A stretch of 33,645 bases of DNA from JAIMBK01 sp040755975 (GCA_040755975.1 JBFLZY010000025.1:1-33645); one strand, 5' to 3'. Positions 6,680-14,922 are shown, numbered from the stretch's first letter. Made by a program: numbers and translations. Notes: generated from the sequence alone by a model not told the origin.

Positions 6680-7810
6680 ATGTCGAAGGATGTTATGACC
6701 CCGGAGGAAAGATTACAAGCCGCTATTGAATTAAAGCCTGTTGACAGGGTGCCCTGTGCGCCGTGGATTGTGGAATATGCCGGACGATTTGCGGGAATTA
6801 CCAATAAAGAATTTTTTGCCGATTGGAACAAAAAAATGGCCGCCTACCGTAAGCTAAAAGAAGCTTATCCTGTGTGGGACATTAACCGCGAGTCCTCATC
6901 AGGTTTTACGGTAGGCACAAAAGCAGTATGGCCGATGAGGGCTAAAATGCCTGGCGTGGAGCTTTCTGACAACGCTCCCAGGCAAATGGTTGAAGAAGAG
7001 TTTGCAACCAGGGAAGATTTGATGATTCTCAAAGAACAGGGGTATATGCCCTTTATACTTCATGTATATCAAAAAATGCACGGATTAAATCCAGAGGAGA
7101 TTTTAGCTTCTTTTAAATTGGCCGGCGAACTGGATGCCGAGGAGAAAAAAGAAATCGAAAGGCTCGGCCAGACGATGTACTATGGTTCTATTGCTTTTGT
7201 GCCGTTTGAAATGTTGTGTTTCTGGCGTTCCATTCAGAAAGCCTTTAAAGACATGTTTCAGGTTCCGGATTTCCTGGATGAAATATTCCCTATTATTGCC
7301 AAAGCCTCTATTGGAATAAATGTTGCTCAAATGAATGCAATTGGTGTGAAGCGGGTATTCATCTCTGGTACGAGATCCGCCCCTCAATTTCTTAGCAAGA
7401 AGAACTTTGAACGTTTCTGTTGGCCCTACTATAAAGAACTTGCGCTGACCTTTATTGAAAACGGCTTCACTCCGTCTTTTCATTTTGATTGTAATTGGAC
7501 CGATTTTCTCGAATATTTCCTTGAACTTCCGAAAGGCAAGTGTGTGCTCGAACTGGATAGTTCCACGGATATATTCAAGGCTAAAGAAATTCTTAAAGGT
7601 CACATGTGTATTTTGGGCGACGTCAGCCCTATCCTATTTACTGTAGCTTCTTCGACTGAAATGGATGAATACTGTAAAAAATTGATCCAGGTAGTAGGTA
7701 AGGATGGCGGCTTCATTTTCAGCAATGGTTGCACTATACCTTACAATTCTAAACACGAAAATGTTAAAGTTTTCTTTGAAGCTGTAGAGAAATACGGAAG
7801 GTACAATTAA
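6680..7810 (+). CDS. UroD-family methyltransferase (MtvB/MtaA-like, substrate or transfer enzyme)
   Basis: A 376-residue protein of the uroporphyrinogen decarboxylase superfamily, which includes the cobamide methyltransferases MtaA, MtbA, CmuA and the O-demethylase enzymes. H268 and C271 (HFDCNW) and C351 (FSNGCTIPY) are the likely zinc site that activates the methyl acceptor or donor. Its place beside a corrinoid protein and a folate methyltransferase makes it the probable methyltransferase I, attacking an unknown methylated substrate, perhaps a methoxylated aromatic. It starts directly after the previous stop. The gene is clearly more AT-rich than the genes around it (sampled lines about 33-52 percent GC against roughly 58 percent next door), and a remnant of a second, GC-rich homologue follows it, so it may be a replacement acquired from elsewhere. 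Confidence 0.88.
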   Translation: MSKDVMTPEERLQAAIELKPVDRVPCAPWIVEYAGRFAGITNKEFFADWNKKMAAYRKLKEAYPVWDINRESSSGFTVGTKAVWPMRAKMPGVELSDNAPRQMVEEEFATREDLMILKEQGYMPFILHVYQKMHGLNPEEILASFKLAGELDAEEKKEIERLGQTMYYGSIAFVPFEMLCFWRSIQKAFKDMFQVPDFLDEIFPIIAKASIGINVAQMNAIGVKRVFISGTRSAPQFLSKKNFERFCWPYYKELALTFIENGFTPSFHFDCNWTDFLEYFLELPKGKCVLELDSSTDIFKAKEILKGHMCILGDVSPILFTVASSTEMDEYCKKLIQVVGKDGGFIFSNGCTIPYNSKHENVKVFFEAVEKYGRYN

Positions 7811-7842
7811 GGACGCGTACCTACGATATAATTATTGGTTGG

Positions 7843-8082
7843 GTGATAGCCGTTAAAGTTAAATTATGGCCCCGAAGGTTTTTCCTTCATCCGGGTTGCG
7901 ACATCCCCTTCGACGCGAAACCGGAAAACGTCCAGGCGATGTTTGCTGCGGCAACAGGGAAATCTGCTTTGTTTTATTTCAGGGAGAAGAACGGAAAGCC
8001 TTTCTTTAAAACCAGATCCGCTGGTGTTTTGACTGCGGGTGGTAACCCCGATCGTGCGGCTGCCACCCGCAAAAAATCATGA
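7843..8082 (+). pseudogene. Remnant of a second UroD-type methyltransferase (C-terminus)
   Basis: An open frame of 79 codons. Its first part reads FFLHPGCDIPFDAKPENVQ followed by AMFAAATG. This aligns with the end of the intact upstream enzyme (FIFSNGCTIPYNSKHENVK) and with the common family ending (SPGCDIPxxAPPENVxAM). The zinc-site Cys is kept. The preceding ~330 residues are absent and the sequence after AATGK no longer resembles the family. Its base composition is GC-rich like the host, unlike the intact copy. The likely reading is the tail of the original cassette methyltransferase, lost when the AT-rich gene came in. Confidence 0.6.
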
Positions 8083-8090
8083 AAAGCAGA

Positions 8091-8119
8091 TTAACAGCAC
8101 TGGTCGGCAGGTATATAAT
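8091..8119 (+). promoter_or_regulatory. Promoter upstream of the RACo gene
   Basis: TTAACA (8091-8096), a 17-bp spacer and a perfect TATAAT (8114-8119) lie about 80 bp before the RACo start. This suggests the activator, regulator, second corrinoid protein and DUF1638 gene can be transcribed separately from the methyltransferases. Confidence 0.6.
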
Positions 8120-8200
8120 TAACGTATGTGAGATTTTAATCCACGACTTAATTCTAAAAAGAGGAAAAATAAGTCGCTGGGGAGCCGGATTGGGCTGTGA

Positions 8201-10048
8201 ATGATTATGAATGATGAAGCCGCCGGGAAAGAAATAAGGATTATCATCAAAGACGGAAAGAGCATTCCCGCCAAAACCGGCAGGACCGTTCTCGACGCAC
8301 TTACGGCGGCGGGTATCGTCCTGGAGGCCAACTGCGGGGGCCGGGGGAAATGCGGCAAATGCAAGATCAAGGTGCTCAGCGGGCAGGTAGCGGACAGCTC
8401 CGGTCAGCCGGCAGCCCCGGGAGAAGACGGCACTTACCTGGCCTGCCAGGTGTATCCCGGAGAAGATCTGGTCGTAGATAAAATAGAACAGGCCGAAGCA
8501 AGCTTCAAGGGGGAAATAGGCCGCCTTACCCCGGGTGGCGGGGAGTCTGTCTCCCCGGTTAAAAAAATCCTGGTTAAGCCAGTTTACCCCACCCTGGAAA
8601 ACAACTACTCGCTGCAGGAAATGATCCGGCGGGCCGCCGGGGAAAAGGCCCCGGTTTGCCCTAACGCCTTAAAAGAGCTGGCCCTGGTGGCTTCCCGGAA
8701 GGCAAAAACAGTCACTCTGACGGTGGTTTCCCCCGAAATCACGGCCGTCGAGGCCGGGGACACTACGGCGGCGCTATACGGCGTGGCCTTCGACATCGGC
8801 ACCACCACCGTTGCCGGAATGCTGGTGGACGTAAACCGGGGCGGGGTGGTTGCCGCCGCGGCAAAGACAAATCCCCAGGCCTCTTTCGGCGCCGATGTCA
8901 TCTCCAGGATCGTGGCGGCCGAAAAGCCGGACGGCCTGCGCAGGCTGGCCTCGGCCGTCAGGGAATGTTTGAACGGCATAATTGAAAGGCTCTGTCAAAC
9001 CGCCGGCATATCGAACCGGGACATCTATTTAATCACCGTCGCAGGCAATTCGACAATGGAACACCTGCTGATGGAAATACCGCCCCGTTCCCTGGCGCAA
9101 AGCCCCTACGTGCCGGTATTTAAATATCTGCCGCAGTTCCCGCCCGGCGAACTTGGCTTGAACATCAATCCCGGCGGCAGGATCGTCCTGCTGCCCATCA
9201 TTGGCGGTTTCGTCGGCGCGGATACGGTGGCCGCCGTCGTTGCCGTGGATCAGGATTTGACTGAAAAAATGGTTCTCTTGATCGACCTGGGAACCAACGG
9301 CGAACTGGTTCTGGGCAACAAAAACGGGCTGGTGGTTACCTCAACAGCCGCCGGCCCCGCTTTCGAAGGGGCCCAGCTGAGCTGCGGCATGCGGGCGGCC
9401 GAAGGCGCCATCGACAACGTGGCCGTGGACGGTGACGTGCGCTATACGACGATCGGCAACGAACGGCCGAAGGGTATCTGCGGTTCCGGCGTCGTAAAAG
9501 CCCTCGCGGAGCTGCTGAAAGCCGGGATCATCACGCCTTCCGGGAAATTTACGGATGACCCCGGAGCCGCCGTTTTTCCGCACCTAGCTAAAGAAAGGTT
9601 GCGAAAAAGAAACGGCCGGATGGAATTTGTCCTGGCCTTCGGGGAAGAAACCGGGACGGGCAGGGACATTACCATTACCCAGGGTGACATCAGAGAGATC
9701 CAGCTGGTTAAATCCTCTATCTGCACGGGGGCGCAGGTCCTTATGGAAACCCTTGGATTAACCCCCGGCCAGGTCGATGAGGTTTTGGTGGCCGGGGCAT
9801 TCGGCAATTTTATCGATATCGACAGCGCCCTGGCCATCGGGCTCATTCCGGTGACCGACCGCCGGAAGATCCGGCCGGTGGGCAACGCGGCAGGGACGGG
9901 GGCCGTCAAGGCGATTCTGACCCGCGAGCATCTCGACCGGTGCTCCCGGGTCGCCGAAAAAGCCGTTTTAATTGAACTGGCCAACCAACCGGAGTTTCAG
10001 CGGAGATTTTTGGGAAACCTACCCTTTCCAGAGGTGACGAAACAATGA
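8201..10048 (+). CDS. RACo-type reductive activator of corrinoid proteins
   Basis: A 615-residue ATP-dependent activator that reduces inactive Co(II) corrinoid to the Co(I) state. Residues about 10-95 are a plant-type [2Fe-2S] ferredoxin domain with C45, C51, C54 and C82 (ANCGGRGKCGKC). A linker follows. The large C-terminal DUF4445/ASKHA ATPase part contains FDIGTTTVAGML, LITVAGNSTMEH, LLIDLGTNGEL, GICGSGVVKAL and VAGAFGNFID. The length fits RACo. ATG at 8201 or 8207 could be the start, and neither has a strong ribosome binding site. Its stop overlaps the start of the GntR gene by four bases. With two corrinoid proteins nearby, it probably serves both. Confidence 0.93.
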   Translation: MIMNDEAAGKEIRIIIKDGKSIPAKTGRTVLDALTAAGIVLEANCGGRGKCGKCKIKVLSGQVADSSGQPAAPGEDGTYLACQVYPGEDLVVDKIEQAEASFKGEIGRLTPGGGESVSPVKKILVKPVYPTLENNYSLQEMIRRAAGEKAPVCPNALKELALVASRKAKTVTLTVVSPEITAVEAGDTTAALYGVAFDIGTTTVAGMLVDVNRGGVVAAAAKTNPQASFGADVISRIVAAEKPDGLRRLASAVRECLNGIIERLCQTAGISNRDIYLITVAGNSTMEHLLMEIPPRSLAQSPYVPVFKYLPQFPPGELGLNINPGGRIVLLPIIGGFVGADTVAAVVAVDQDLTEKMVLLIDLGTNGELVLGNKNGLVVTSTAAGPAFEGAQLSCGMRAAEGAIDNVAVDGDVRYTTIGNERPKGICGSGVVKALAELLKAGIITPSGKFTDDPGAAVFPHLAKERLRKRNGRMEFVLAFGEETGTGRDITITQGDIREIQLVKSSICTGAQVLMETLGLTPGQVDEVLVAGAFGNFIDIDSALAIGLIPVTDRRKIRPVGNAAGTGAVKAILTREHLDRCSRVAEKAVLIELANQPEFQRRFLGNLPFPEVTKQ

Positions 10049-10776
10049 GAGCAAGAAAGGACTTTGTACCCGTATACTACCAGCTGGCGGAGGATATAAA
10101 GCGGCAGATCGAGTCCGGGAAACTGAAAGAGGGGGACGCAATCCCGTCTGAATCCCAGCTGGTCAGCGAGTATCGGACCAGCCGGGTGACCGTGAGAAGG
10201 GGTCTGGCCCTGCTGCTGGAAGCGGGACTTATCGAAACGGTGCGGGGGAAAGGTAATTTTGTCGCCAAACCGCGGTTCAACCAGGCTACCCTGATTTTCA
10301 ACGAAGCAGGCCTTACCGGAGAAAAAAAGTTCCGTTTCAAATTACTTGAAGTCAAGTTGATTAAGGCCGGGGGCGAAATAGCATCCGGGTTCGGCATTCC
10401 CGAGGGGACTAAAATTTTTATGATTAAACGGTTGATTAGCGGGCAGGACGGACCCGCCGGCATCGACGTGAAGTACCTGCCGTACCTGAAAGGCAAGCCC
10501 CTGCTTGAAAAAGAAATTGAATACGCCGATTTTCCCGAACTGGTTGCCAGGCATACCGACGTCATGATCCACAAGATTGAAAGAATTATTTCCGCCGGTT
10601 CCGTAGCTCCCGAAGAAGCAGAAATGCTGAAAACCGCCCCGGGCCATCCCGCCCTGTGTGTTACCCAGCTGTTTTACGGAAAGGAGGACAGGTTGCTGGG
10701 CATATCAAGGACGGTTTACCGGGGGGAGGCCTTCGAACTGAAGACCGTTTCTTATCCTTTTTCAGGAAAGATGTGA
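10045..10776 (+). CDS. GntR/HutC-family transcriptional regulator with UTRA domain
   Basis: A 243-residue regulator. Residues 8-75 form the GntR winged helix (YYQLAEDIKRQIESGKL, then IPSESQLVSEY and RVTVRRGLALL), and residues about 95-240 form a UTRA ligand-binding fold (FMIKRLISGQDGPAGID, CVTQLFYGKEDRLLGISR). Such proteins are usually repressors released by a pathway metabolite. The gene overlaps RACo by ATGA, so the two are made together. Candidate targets are the palindrome at 5025-5034 and the promoter at 8091-8119; neither is proven. Confidence 0.9.
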   Translation: MRARKDFVPVYYQLAEDIKRQIESGKLKEGDAIPSESQLVSEYRTSRVTVRRGLALLLEAGLIETVRGKGNFVAKPRFNQATLIFNEAGLTGEKKFRFKLLEVKLIKAGGEIASGFGIPEGTKIFMIKRLISGQDGPAGIDVKYLPYLKGKPLLEKEIEYADFPELVARHTDVMIHKIERIISAGSVAPEEAEMLKTAPGHPALCVTQLFYGKEDRLLGISRTVYRGEAFELKTVSYPFSGKM

Positions 10777-11468
10777 TTTGGATGATGCGAAAAAAGAAAA
10801 GCACTGAGGAGCCGAAAACCGAAAAACTGCTTACCCACGCTATGGCCAGGCTGGACGAAAGGGCTGTCTTAAGCCTTGTGAAGCAGGGCCTGGAGCAGGG
10901 TGTGGATTCTTTTACGCTGATCGCCGAAGCCACCGCGGGGATGACCAGAGTAGGCGAGCTGTACAAGTCGGGCAGGTACTTTCTGGCCGACCTGATCGTG
11001 GCGGGGGAGATATTTAAGGAAATGCTCAATCTGGTCTTCAAGGTCAAAGAGGTCGCCCCCAAGTCGAACCTGCCCCCGATTGTTTTTGGAACGGTCGAGG
11101 AAGACATCCACGATATCGGAAAAAACATTACCATCGGAGTTCTCAAAGGAAGGGGATTACAGGTCCTGGACCTGGGGGTGGACGTGCCCGCCCGCGCATT
11201 TGTGGAGGCGGCCAGAAAGACCGGCACCCGTATAGTCTGCCTCTCGGGGCTGATCACTTCGGCCTATGACTCGATGAGAAAAACGGTCAATCTGCTGGAG
11301 AAGGAGGGGCTCAGGCCCGGGGTTTTTGTTTTAATCGGAGGGCTGGTCAACGAAGCCGTCAGGAGATATACGGGAGCGGATTACTGGGTTACGGATTGCG
11401 CCGCAGGCAGCGAACTTTGCGAAAGCATCCTGCTCGGCAAAAAGAAAAAAAGCGCTTTGAGTTCGTAG
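10773..11468 (+). CDS. Second corrinoid protein (methyl carrier)
   Basis: About 231 residues, with the N-terminal cap domain (KLLTHAMARLDERAVLSLV to MLNLVF) and the cobamide domain with the base-off His motif DIHDIG in GTVEEDIHDIGKNI. LSGLITSAYDSM and VLIGG form the nucleotide-tail pocket. I place the start at GTG 10773 because AGGAAAG lies five bases before it and the GTGA overlaps the stop of the regulator. ATG at 10782 is the alternative. It resembles the first corrinoid protein but has no intact methyltransferase of its own beside it. It may pair with a methyltransferase elsewhere, or with the one now reduced to a remnant. Confidence 0.88.
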   Translation: MIWMMRKKKSTEEPKTEKLLTHAMARLDERAVLSLVKQGLEQGVDSFTLIAEATAGMTRVGELYKSGRYFLADLIVAGEIFKEMLNLVFKVKEVAPKSNLPPIVFGTVEEDIHDIGKNITIGVLKGRGLQVLDLGVDVPARAFVEAARKTGTRIVCLSGLITSAYDSMRKTVNLLEKEGLRPGVFVLIGGLVNEAVRRYTGADYWVTDCAAGSELCESILLGKKKKSALSS

Positions 11469-11497
11469 GAGTTCATTTTAGGAAGGAAGCGCACGCA

Positions 11498-12205
11498 ATG
11501 AGCACAGTCGTGATCACATGCCAGACCATCAAAAGAGAGGTTTGCCTTGCGATCAGCGAAACAGGCGTTGACTACCCTTTAATCCTGATTGACTCCGGGC
11601 TGCACAATTATCCCGACAAGCTGCGCGAGGCAATTCAGAAGCAGATCGATAGAATAGCCAACGTGGACACCATCTTGATGGCTTTCGGCTTTTGCGGCAA
11701 CGGTCTTTTGGGCATCAAGTCGCCCGGGGCCAGACTCGTTATTCCCCGGGCCGACGACTGCATCACCCTGCTGCTGGGCTCTTTGGAGGCCAGAAAAAAG
11801 ATTTCGAAGGAAGCCGGCACGTATTTTTTGACCAAGGGCTGGCTGGACTACGAGGCCAACCTGTTGACCGAGTACGAAAATTGCGTGAAAAAGTACGGGC
11901 GGGAAAAGGCCCTGCGGGTTATGAAGATCATGCTGGGCCATTACCAGAGGCTGATGGTCATTGACACCAAGGCCTACCGGCTGGAGGACGTCGTCAAGGT
12001 GACCAGGGCGTTTGCGGAAACGGTGGGGATGCGCCACGAGGAGGTTGCCGGGTCGCTGAGGCTTTTCAAAAAGCTCCTGTTGGGCCCGTGGGACGAAGAG
12101 TTTATCATTGTAGAGCCGGGACGGGAGTTAAGGTTCGAACAGATGTGTTTGGGCGGCAATGAGCAGCTGGCCGGGGGCCGGGTTCTGTCCGGCCTGGATA
12201 CATGA
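11498..12205 (+). CDS. DUF1638 protein of methyltransferase clusters
   Basis: A 235-residue protein of the DUF1638 family. The start at ATG 11498 follows GGAAGGAAG. Visible family features are an N-terminal CQTIKREV, IDSGLHNYPDKL, FGFCGNGLLGI with a conserved Cys, IPRADDCITLLLGS and a C-terminal FEQMCLGG. Members are often found beside corrinoid proteins and UroD-type methyltransferases, and their biochemical role is unknown. Cysteines in FGFCGNG and RADDCI might bind metal or a cofactor; this is inference. It sits between the second corrinoid protein and a broken GTPase gene, probably in the same transcript. Confidence 0.82.
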   Translation: MSTVVITCQTIKREVCLAISETGVDYPLILIDSGLHNYPDKLREAIQKQIDRIANVDTILMAFGFCGNGLLGIKSPGARLVIPRADDCITLLLGSLEARKKISKEAGTYFLTKGWLDYEANLLTEYENCVKKYGREKALRVMKIMLGHYQRLMVIDTKAYRLEDVVKVTRAFAETVGMRHEEVAGSLRLFKKLLLGPWDEEFIIVEPGRELRFEQMCLGGNEQLAGGRVLSGLDT

Positions 12206-12216
12206 GGGGCGGGCCG

Positions 12217-12599
12217 ATGAATATATTGCTTTTCGGCGGTTTCTTGGGTTCGGGCAAAACTGCGTTAATTCTGCAGGAGTGATCGCGGAGGAGGCGGCGA
12301 AAATTCTTCGCGCTTTAGGCGGCCGGATCAGTTACAAAGGCAGTACAATAGGTCACCTGAAATGTATGGTGCGAGCCGGTGAGCACCATGTGCAAATGTC
12401 GGCGGCAAATTTCCCGGACATCAGCGTAAAAGCGGATCCTGGCTGGTATGAAAGGGAGTATGACAGCGTCGAGCTGATCATCAATATAATTGTCTTCGGG
12501 TACGGCAAGGCGCAGCTTGAAACGTTTTTAAACGACAGCATGGAAGGGAGCATTTTTCGAAAGGGCGGCCGGAAATCCTGCGGGTGGGCCTTCCGGTAA
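12217..12599 (+). pseudogene. Broken P-loop (CobW-like) GTPase gene with internal deletion
   Basis: From ATG 12217 the peptide MNILLFGGFLGSGKTALILQ ends at a TGA after 21 codons. GGFLGSGKT is a Walker A motif in the style of CobW/COG0523 metallochaperone GTPases. From about 12279 a different frame continues open for about 107 codons (EEAAKILRALGGRISYKG, IGHLKCMV, YDSVELIINIIVFGYGKAQL) and looks like the end of the same kind of protein. The middle, with the G2-G4 motifs, is missing, so an internal deletion with a frameshift is the simplest reading. P-loop proteins of this type often close methyltransferase operons. The tail overlaps the convergent LysR gene by 72 bp. Confidence 0.6.
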
Positions 12600-13478
12600 A
12601 ATGGTCTTCAGTTCCTGCAGAAAAAGCGGGATTGCCGGGTTGGGATTCCCTTTTTTCCAGGCAACTACCAGGTCAAGCCGCTTGTCGCTGCTGTCGATTT
12701 CAATAAAGCACAGGCCTTCACCGCCCAGGCTTTTCACGTGGGTGGAAAGGATTGCAATGCCTATGCCCGCTTTAATTAAAAGAAGCATTGTCTCCATGCG
12801 GGAAGCCTGGCGGATTATGTTGGGGGAGAATCCGTGGTGCTGGCACAGCTTCATTAAATGATTGATCGACAGCGAAGAACGGTTGGGGGTGAAGGTGATA
12901 AACGGCTCCCGGGCTAACACCTGAAGGCTGACGGTTTTCTGTCCGGCCAGGGGGTGATCCTGCGGCATGGCAACAGTGAGAAAACCGGGCAAGACTGTTT
13001 GCCAGGCCAGGCTGGGGATGGATTCCAGGCCGAGCGAAAAGGTAAATCCGACATCGATATCCCCGTTGACCAGGGCGCTGTTCACCGGGTTCCAGTCGAG
13101 CTGGACCAGGGAAAGGTCGATCTGGGGAAACTTCTTTTGGAATTTTTTCAGCGCCGGGGGCAGAAAGTTCTGCTCGGAGATCCCGAGAAAACCGATTTTT
13201 AAACTGCCCGCCTGCCCGGAAGCGAACTGCCGGGTTTTTTTAATGAGTTTCTCCGACCTTTCGACGATTTCCCTTGCCTCGGCCAGCAGCTCCCTGCCGG
13301 CGGCAGTTAGCTTGACGTAGCGCTTGCTGCGGATGAACAGCTTGACGCCCAGCTTGCTCTCCAGATCGGCAATCTGCTTGCTCAGCCCCGACTGGGTGAC
13401 GTGGAGCAGGCTGGCGGCCCTGGTGAAGTTCAGCAGTTCGGCGACGGTAACGAAATAACGAAGCTGCTGGAGATTCAT
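12528..13478 (-). CDS. LysR-family transcriptional regulator
   Basis: A 316-residue LysR-type regulator when begun at the ATG at 13478 (MNLQQLRYFVTVAE), which has GGGAGCGG before it; a longer frame to 13517 adds a basic, unlikely leader. Residues 1-60 form the winged HTH (FTRAASLLHVTQSGLSKQIA), followed by a linker helix and a two-lobe effector domain (SLKIGFLGISEQNF, GDIDVGFTF, GIGIAILSTHV). It diverges from the flavodoxin-ferredoxin gene across 274 bp that hold two TTTTA-N7-TAAAA dyads. By the usual LysR logic it controls that gene and itself, in response to an unknown effector. Confidence 0.93.
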   Translation of the reverse strand: MNLQQLRYFVTVAELLNFTRAASLLHVTQSGLSKQIADLESKLGVKLFIRSKRYVKLTAAGRELLAEAREIVERSEKLIKKTRQFASGQAGSLKIGFLGISEQNFLPPALKKFQKKFPQIDLSLVQLDWNPVNSALVNGDIDVGFTFSLGLESIPSLAWQTVLPGFLTVAMPQDHPLAGQKTVSLQVLAREPFITFTPNRSSLSINHLMKLCQHHGFSPNIIRQASRMETMLLLIKAGIGIAILSTHVKSLGGEGLCFIEIDSSDKRLDLVVAWKKGNPNPAIPLFLQELKTILPEGPPAGFPAALSKNAPFHAVV

Positions 13479-13536
13479 TCCGCTCCCCCCCCCGGTTCTT
13501 CGCCGTTTTGTTTTCATTAAACCTGCTTTTACGGGT

Positions 13537-13553
13537 TTTTAGCTTAAGTAAAA
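13537..13553. promoter_or_regulatory. LysR-type operator candidate 1 (TTTTA-N7-TAAAA)
   Basis: TTTTA-GCTTAAG-TAAAA, a perfect 5-bp dyad fitting the LysR T-N11-A rule, lies 59 bp upstream of the LysR start. The same pattern recurs at 13694-13710. Confidence 0.5.
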
Positions 13554-13640
13554 TCCATTACGGTCAATTATATTATCTATTTTTGGCGGCAGAAAAGTCA
13601 AGGCTAATTTTCTGAAAGGTTATTCTAATCACGATATTTC

Positions 13641-13660
13641 ATAAGAGTAAGTAGTTTTAT
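13641..13660. promoter_or_regulatory. Imperfect dyad between the two TTTTA sites
   Basis: ATAA...TTAT arms with partial symmetry inside, in the middle of the LysR/flavodoxin intergenic region. It may be an additional LysR contact site; the evidence is weak. Confidence 0.25.
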
Positions 13661-13693
13661 CTGTTTCCCGGCGTCACCTTCCGCCAGTTATAA

Positions 13694-13710
13694 TTTTAAG
13701 CAAAGTAAAA
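13694..13710. promoter_or_regulatory. LysR-type operator candidate 2 (TTTTA-N7-TAAAA)
   Basis: TTTTA-AGCAAAG-TAAAA, the same arms and spacing as the site at 13537-13553. It lies 43 bp before the flavodoxin-ferredoxin start, directly after a TATAAT-like sequence (13689-13694), where a LysR protein could repress or activate. Confidence 0.5.
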
Positions 13711-13752
13711 TTTGAGGTAAATTGTCTTTTCAGGAGGAGGAGAGCGGACGCC

Positions 13753-14703
13753 GTGAAGTGCATCGTCATCTACTATTCGCAGACCGGGAACACCGCAAAA
13801 ATCGCCCGGGCCATCCACAAAGGCATGAGCCGGCGGGCACAGCAGTGCGACATCGCCACGGTCAAGGAAATCAGCCCGCAGGACGTGGAAAAGTACGATC
13901 TGATCGGGCTGGGAAGTCCTGTGTGGATGGGTGCCGAAACCCCGAACGTAAGAAATTTTATTGAAAGCGTCCCCCGGCAGGAAGGAAGGCACATTTTTTC
14001 TTTCTGTACCCACGGCGTCATGCCCGAGCAGTACTTCCCCACGGTGGTCAGGAGGCTGAAAAACAGGGGCTTTACCGTTATCGGAACGAAGGACTGGTTT
14101 GGGAGTGTCCACTTCCAGCTCGCCCCCAGCCCGTATTACACGGAGGGGCACCCGGATGAAGTCGATCTGAAAGAGGCGGAGGAGTTCGGTGCCGAAATGG
14201 TGGAAACCAGCCAAAGGATATCGGCAGGAGAGACCGGGCTGATTCCGCCGGTGCCCCCGTACGTCTACACCCATCAGCTCTGGGTGCTGGCGGAGTTCCT
14301 GCGCTCCGGGCATAACCCGCACGGGCGCCTAAAGTACGACCCCGAAAAATGCAACTACCCCAAGTGCCGCCTGTGCATGGACAACTGCCTCATGGGCTAC
14401 ATCGACCTGTCGGCCTCGCCAAGGATTTTCGGCTCGGAAAAAACGGAGTGCGACATGTGGATGGGCTGCACCTTTTGCGAGATGATCTGCCCCACCGGAG
14501 CCATTTCCTGCGACTGGGAGGAGTTTGCCAGGCAAGCCGCCGCCCTGCATTCGATGTTCGACTTCAACCCTCTGGAGAAGGCAGCGGAGGAGCAGGTAGC
14601 CTCGGGGAAGCTGCGCCTGCTTATTCCCGTGGAGGAAGTGCGGCACGACAGGCCTTACTTTGTGGTGCACAGCAAGCGGCCGCGGTTTAAACTGATTAAG
14701 TGA
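13753..14703 (+). CDS. Flavodoxin-ferredoxin fusion (EFR1-like)
   Basis: A 316-residue protein. Residues 1-160 are a flavodoxin domain with the FMN phosphate loop SQTGNT (9-14) and GLGSPVWMG. Residues about 195-250 are a two-cluster ferredoxin domain: C200, C205, C208, C212 and C233, C239, C242, C246 (CTFCEMICPTGA). The first Cys-x4-Cys spacing differs from the standard Cx2Cx2Cx3C, and C233-x5-C239 is also widened. The start is GTG after an AGGAGGAGGAG tract. Such proteins carry low-potential electrons. Between the corrinoid cluster and the reductase island, it could feed RACo or the NuoEFG-like complex. A LysR regulator is divergent from it. Confidence 0.9.
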   Translation: MKCIVIYYSQTGNTAKIARAIHKGMSRRAQQCDIATVKEISPQDVEKYDLIGLGSPVWMGAETPNVRNFIESVPRQEGRHIFSFCTHGVMPEQYFPTVVRRLKNRGFTVIGTKDWFGSVHFQLAPSPYYTEGHPDEVDLKEAEEFGAEMVETSQRISAGETGLIPPVPPYVYTHQLWVLAEFLRSGHNPHGRLKYDPEKCNYPKCRLCMDNCLMGYIDLSASPRIFGSEKTECDMWMGCTFCEMICPTGAISCDWEEFARQAAALHSMFDFNPLEKAAEEQVASGKLRLLIPVEEVRHDRPYFVVHSKRPRFKLIK

Positions 14704-14826
14704 AAAAAGAAAGGGAGCAGCCAAAAAGCTGGAATTTTTTCGCCCGGAACTGCTTAATCCTGTAATCCTGAATAACATTTTTCTTGCCAGCCCTCTAGAT
14801 AAATTAGTGATTAATCTTGTAAATCA

Positions 14827-14889
14827 TTGACAAATTTTGTCTTTTATCTTAAAATTGCAATATAAACATTCTGTTCGCATTGCGAGCAG
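14827..14889 (+). promoter_or_regulatory. Strong promoter of the chemoreceptor/electron-transfer operon, with a dyad
   Basis: Perfect -35 TTGACA (14827-14832), a 17-bp spacer and -10 TAAAAT (14850-14855). About 15 bp downstream is a near-palindrome CTGTTCGC-att-GCGAGCAG (14871-14889, one mismatch), which could be an operator or an RNA hairpin at the 5' end. This is the best promoter for the whole island from 14923 on, since gaps to the following genes are short. Confidence 0.65.
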
Positions 14890-14922
14890 ACTCGATCAAA
14901 AAGGGGGCTGGAGAAGAAGAAT

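Noticed and set aside
14704..14760. Possible terminator after the flavodoxin-ferredoxin gene
   Set aside because: CAGC-caaaaa-GCTG followed by a T-run of six has only a 4-bp stem, too weak to call with confidence.
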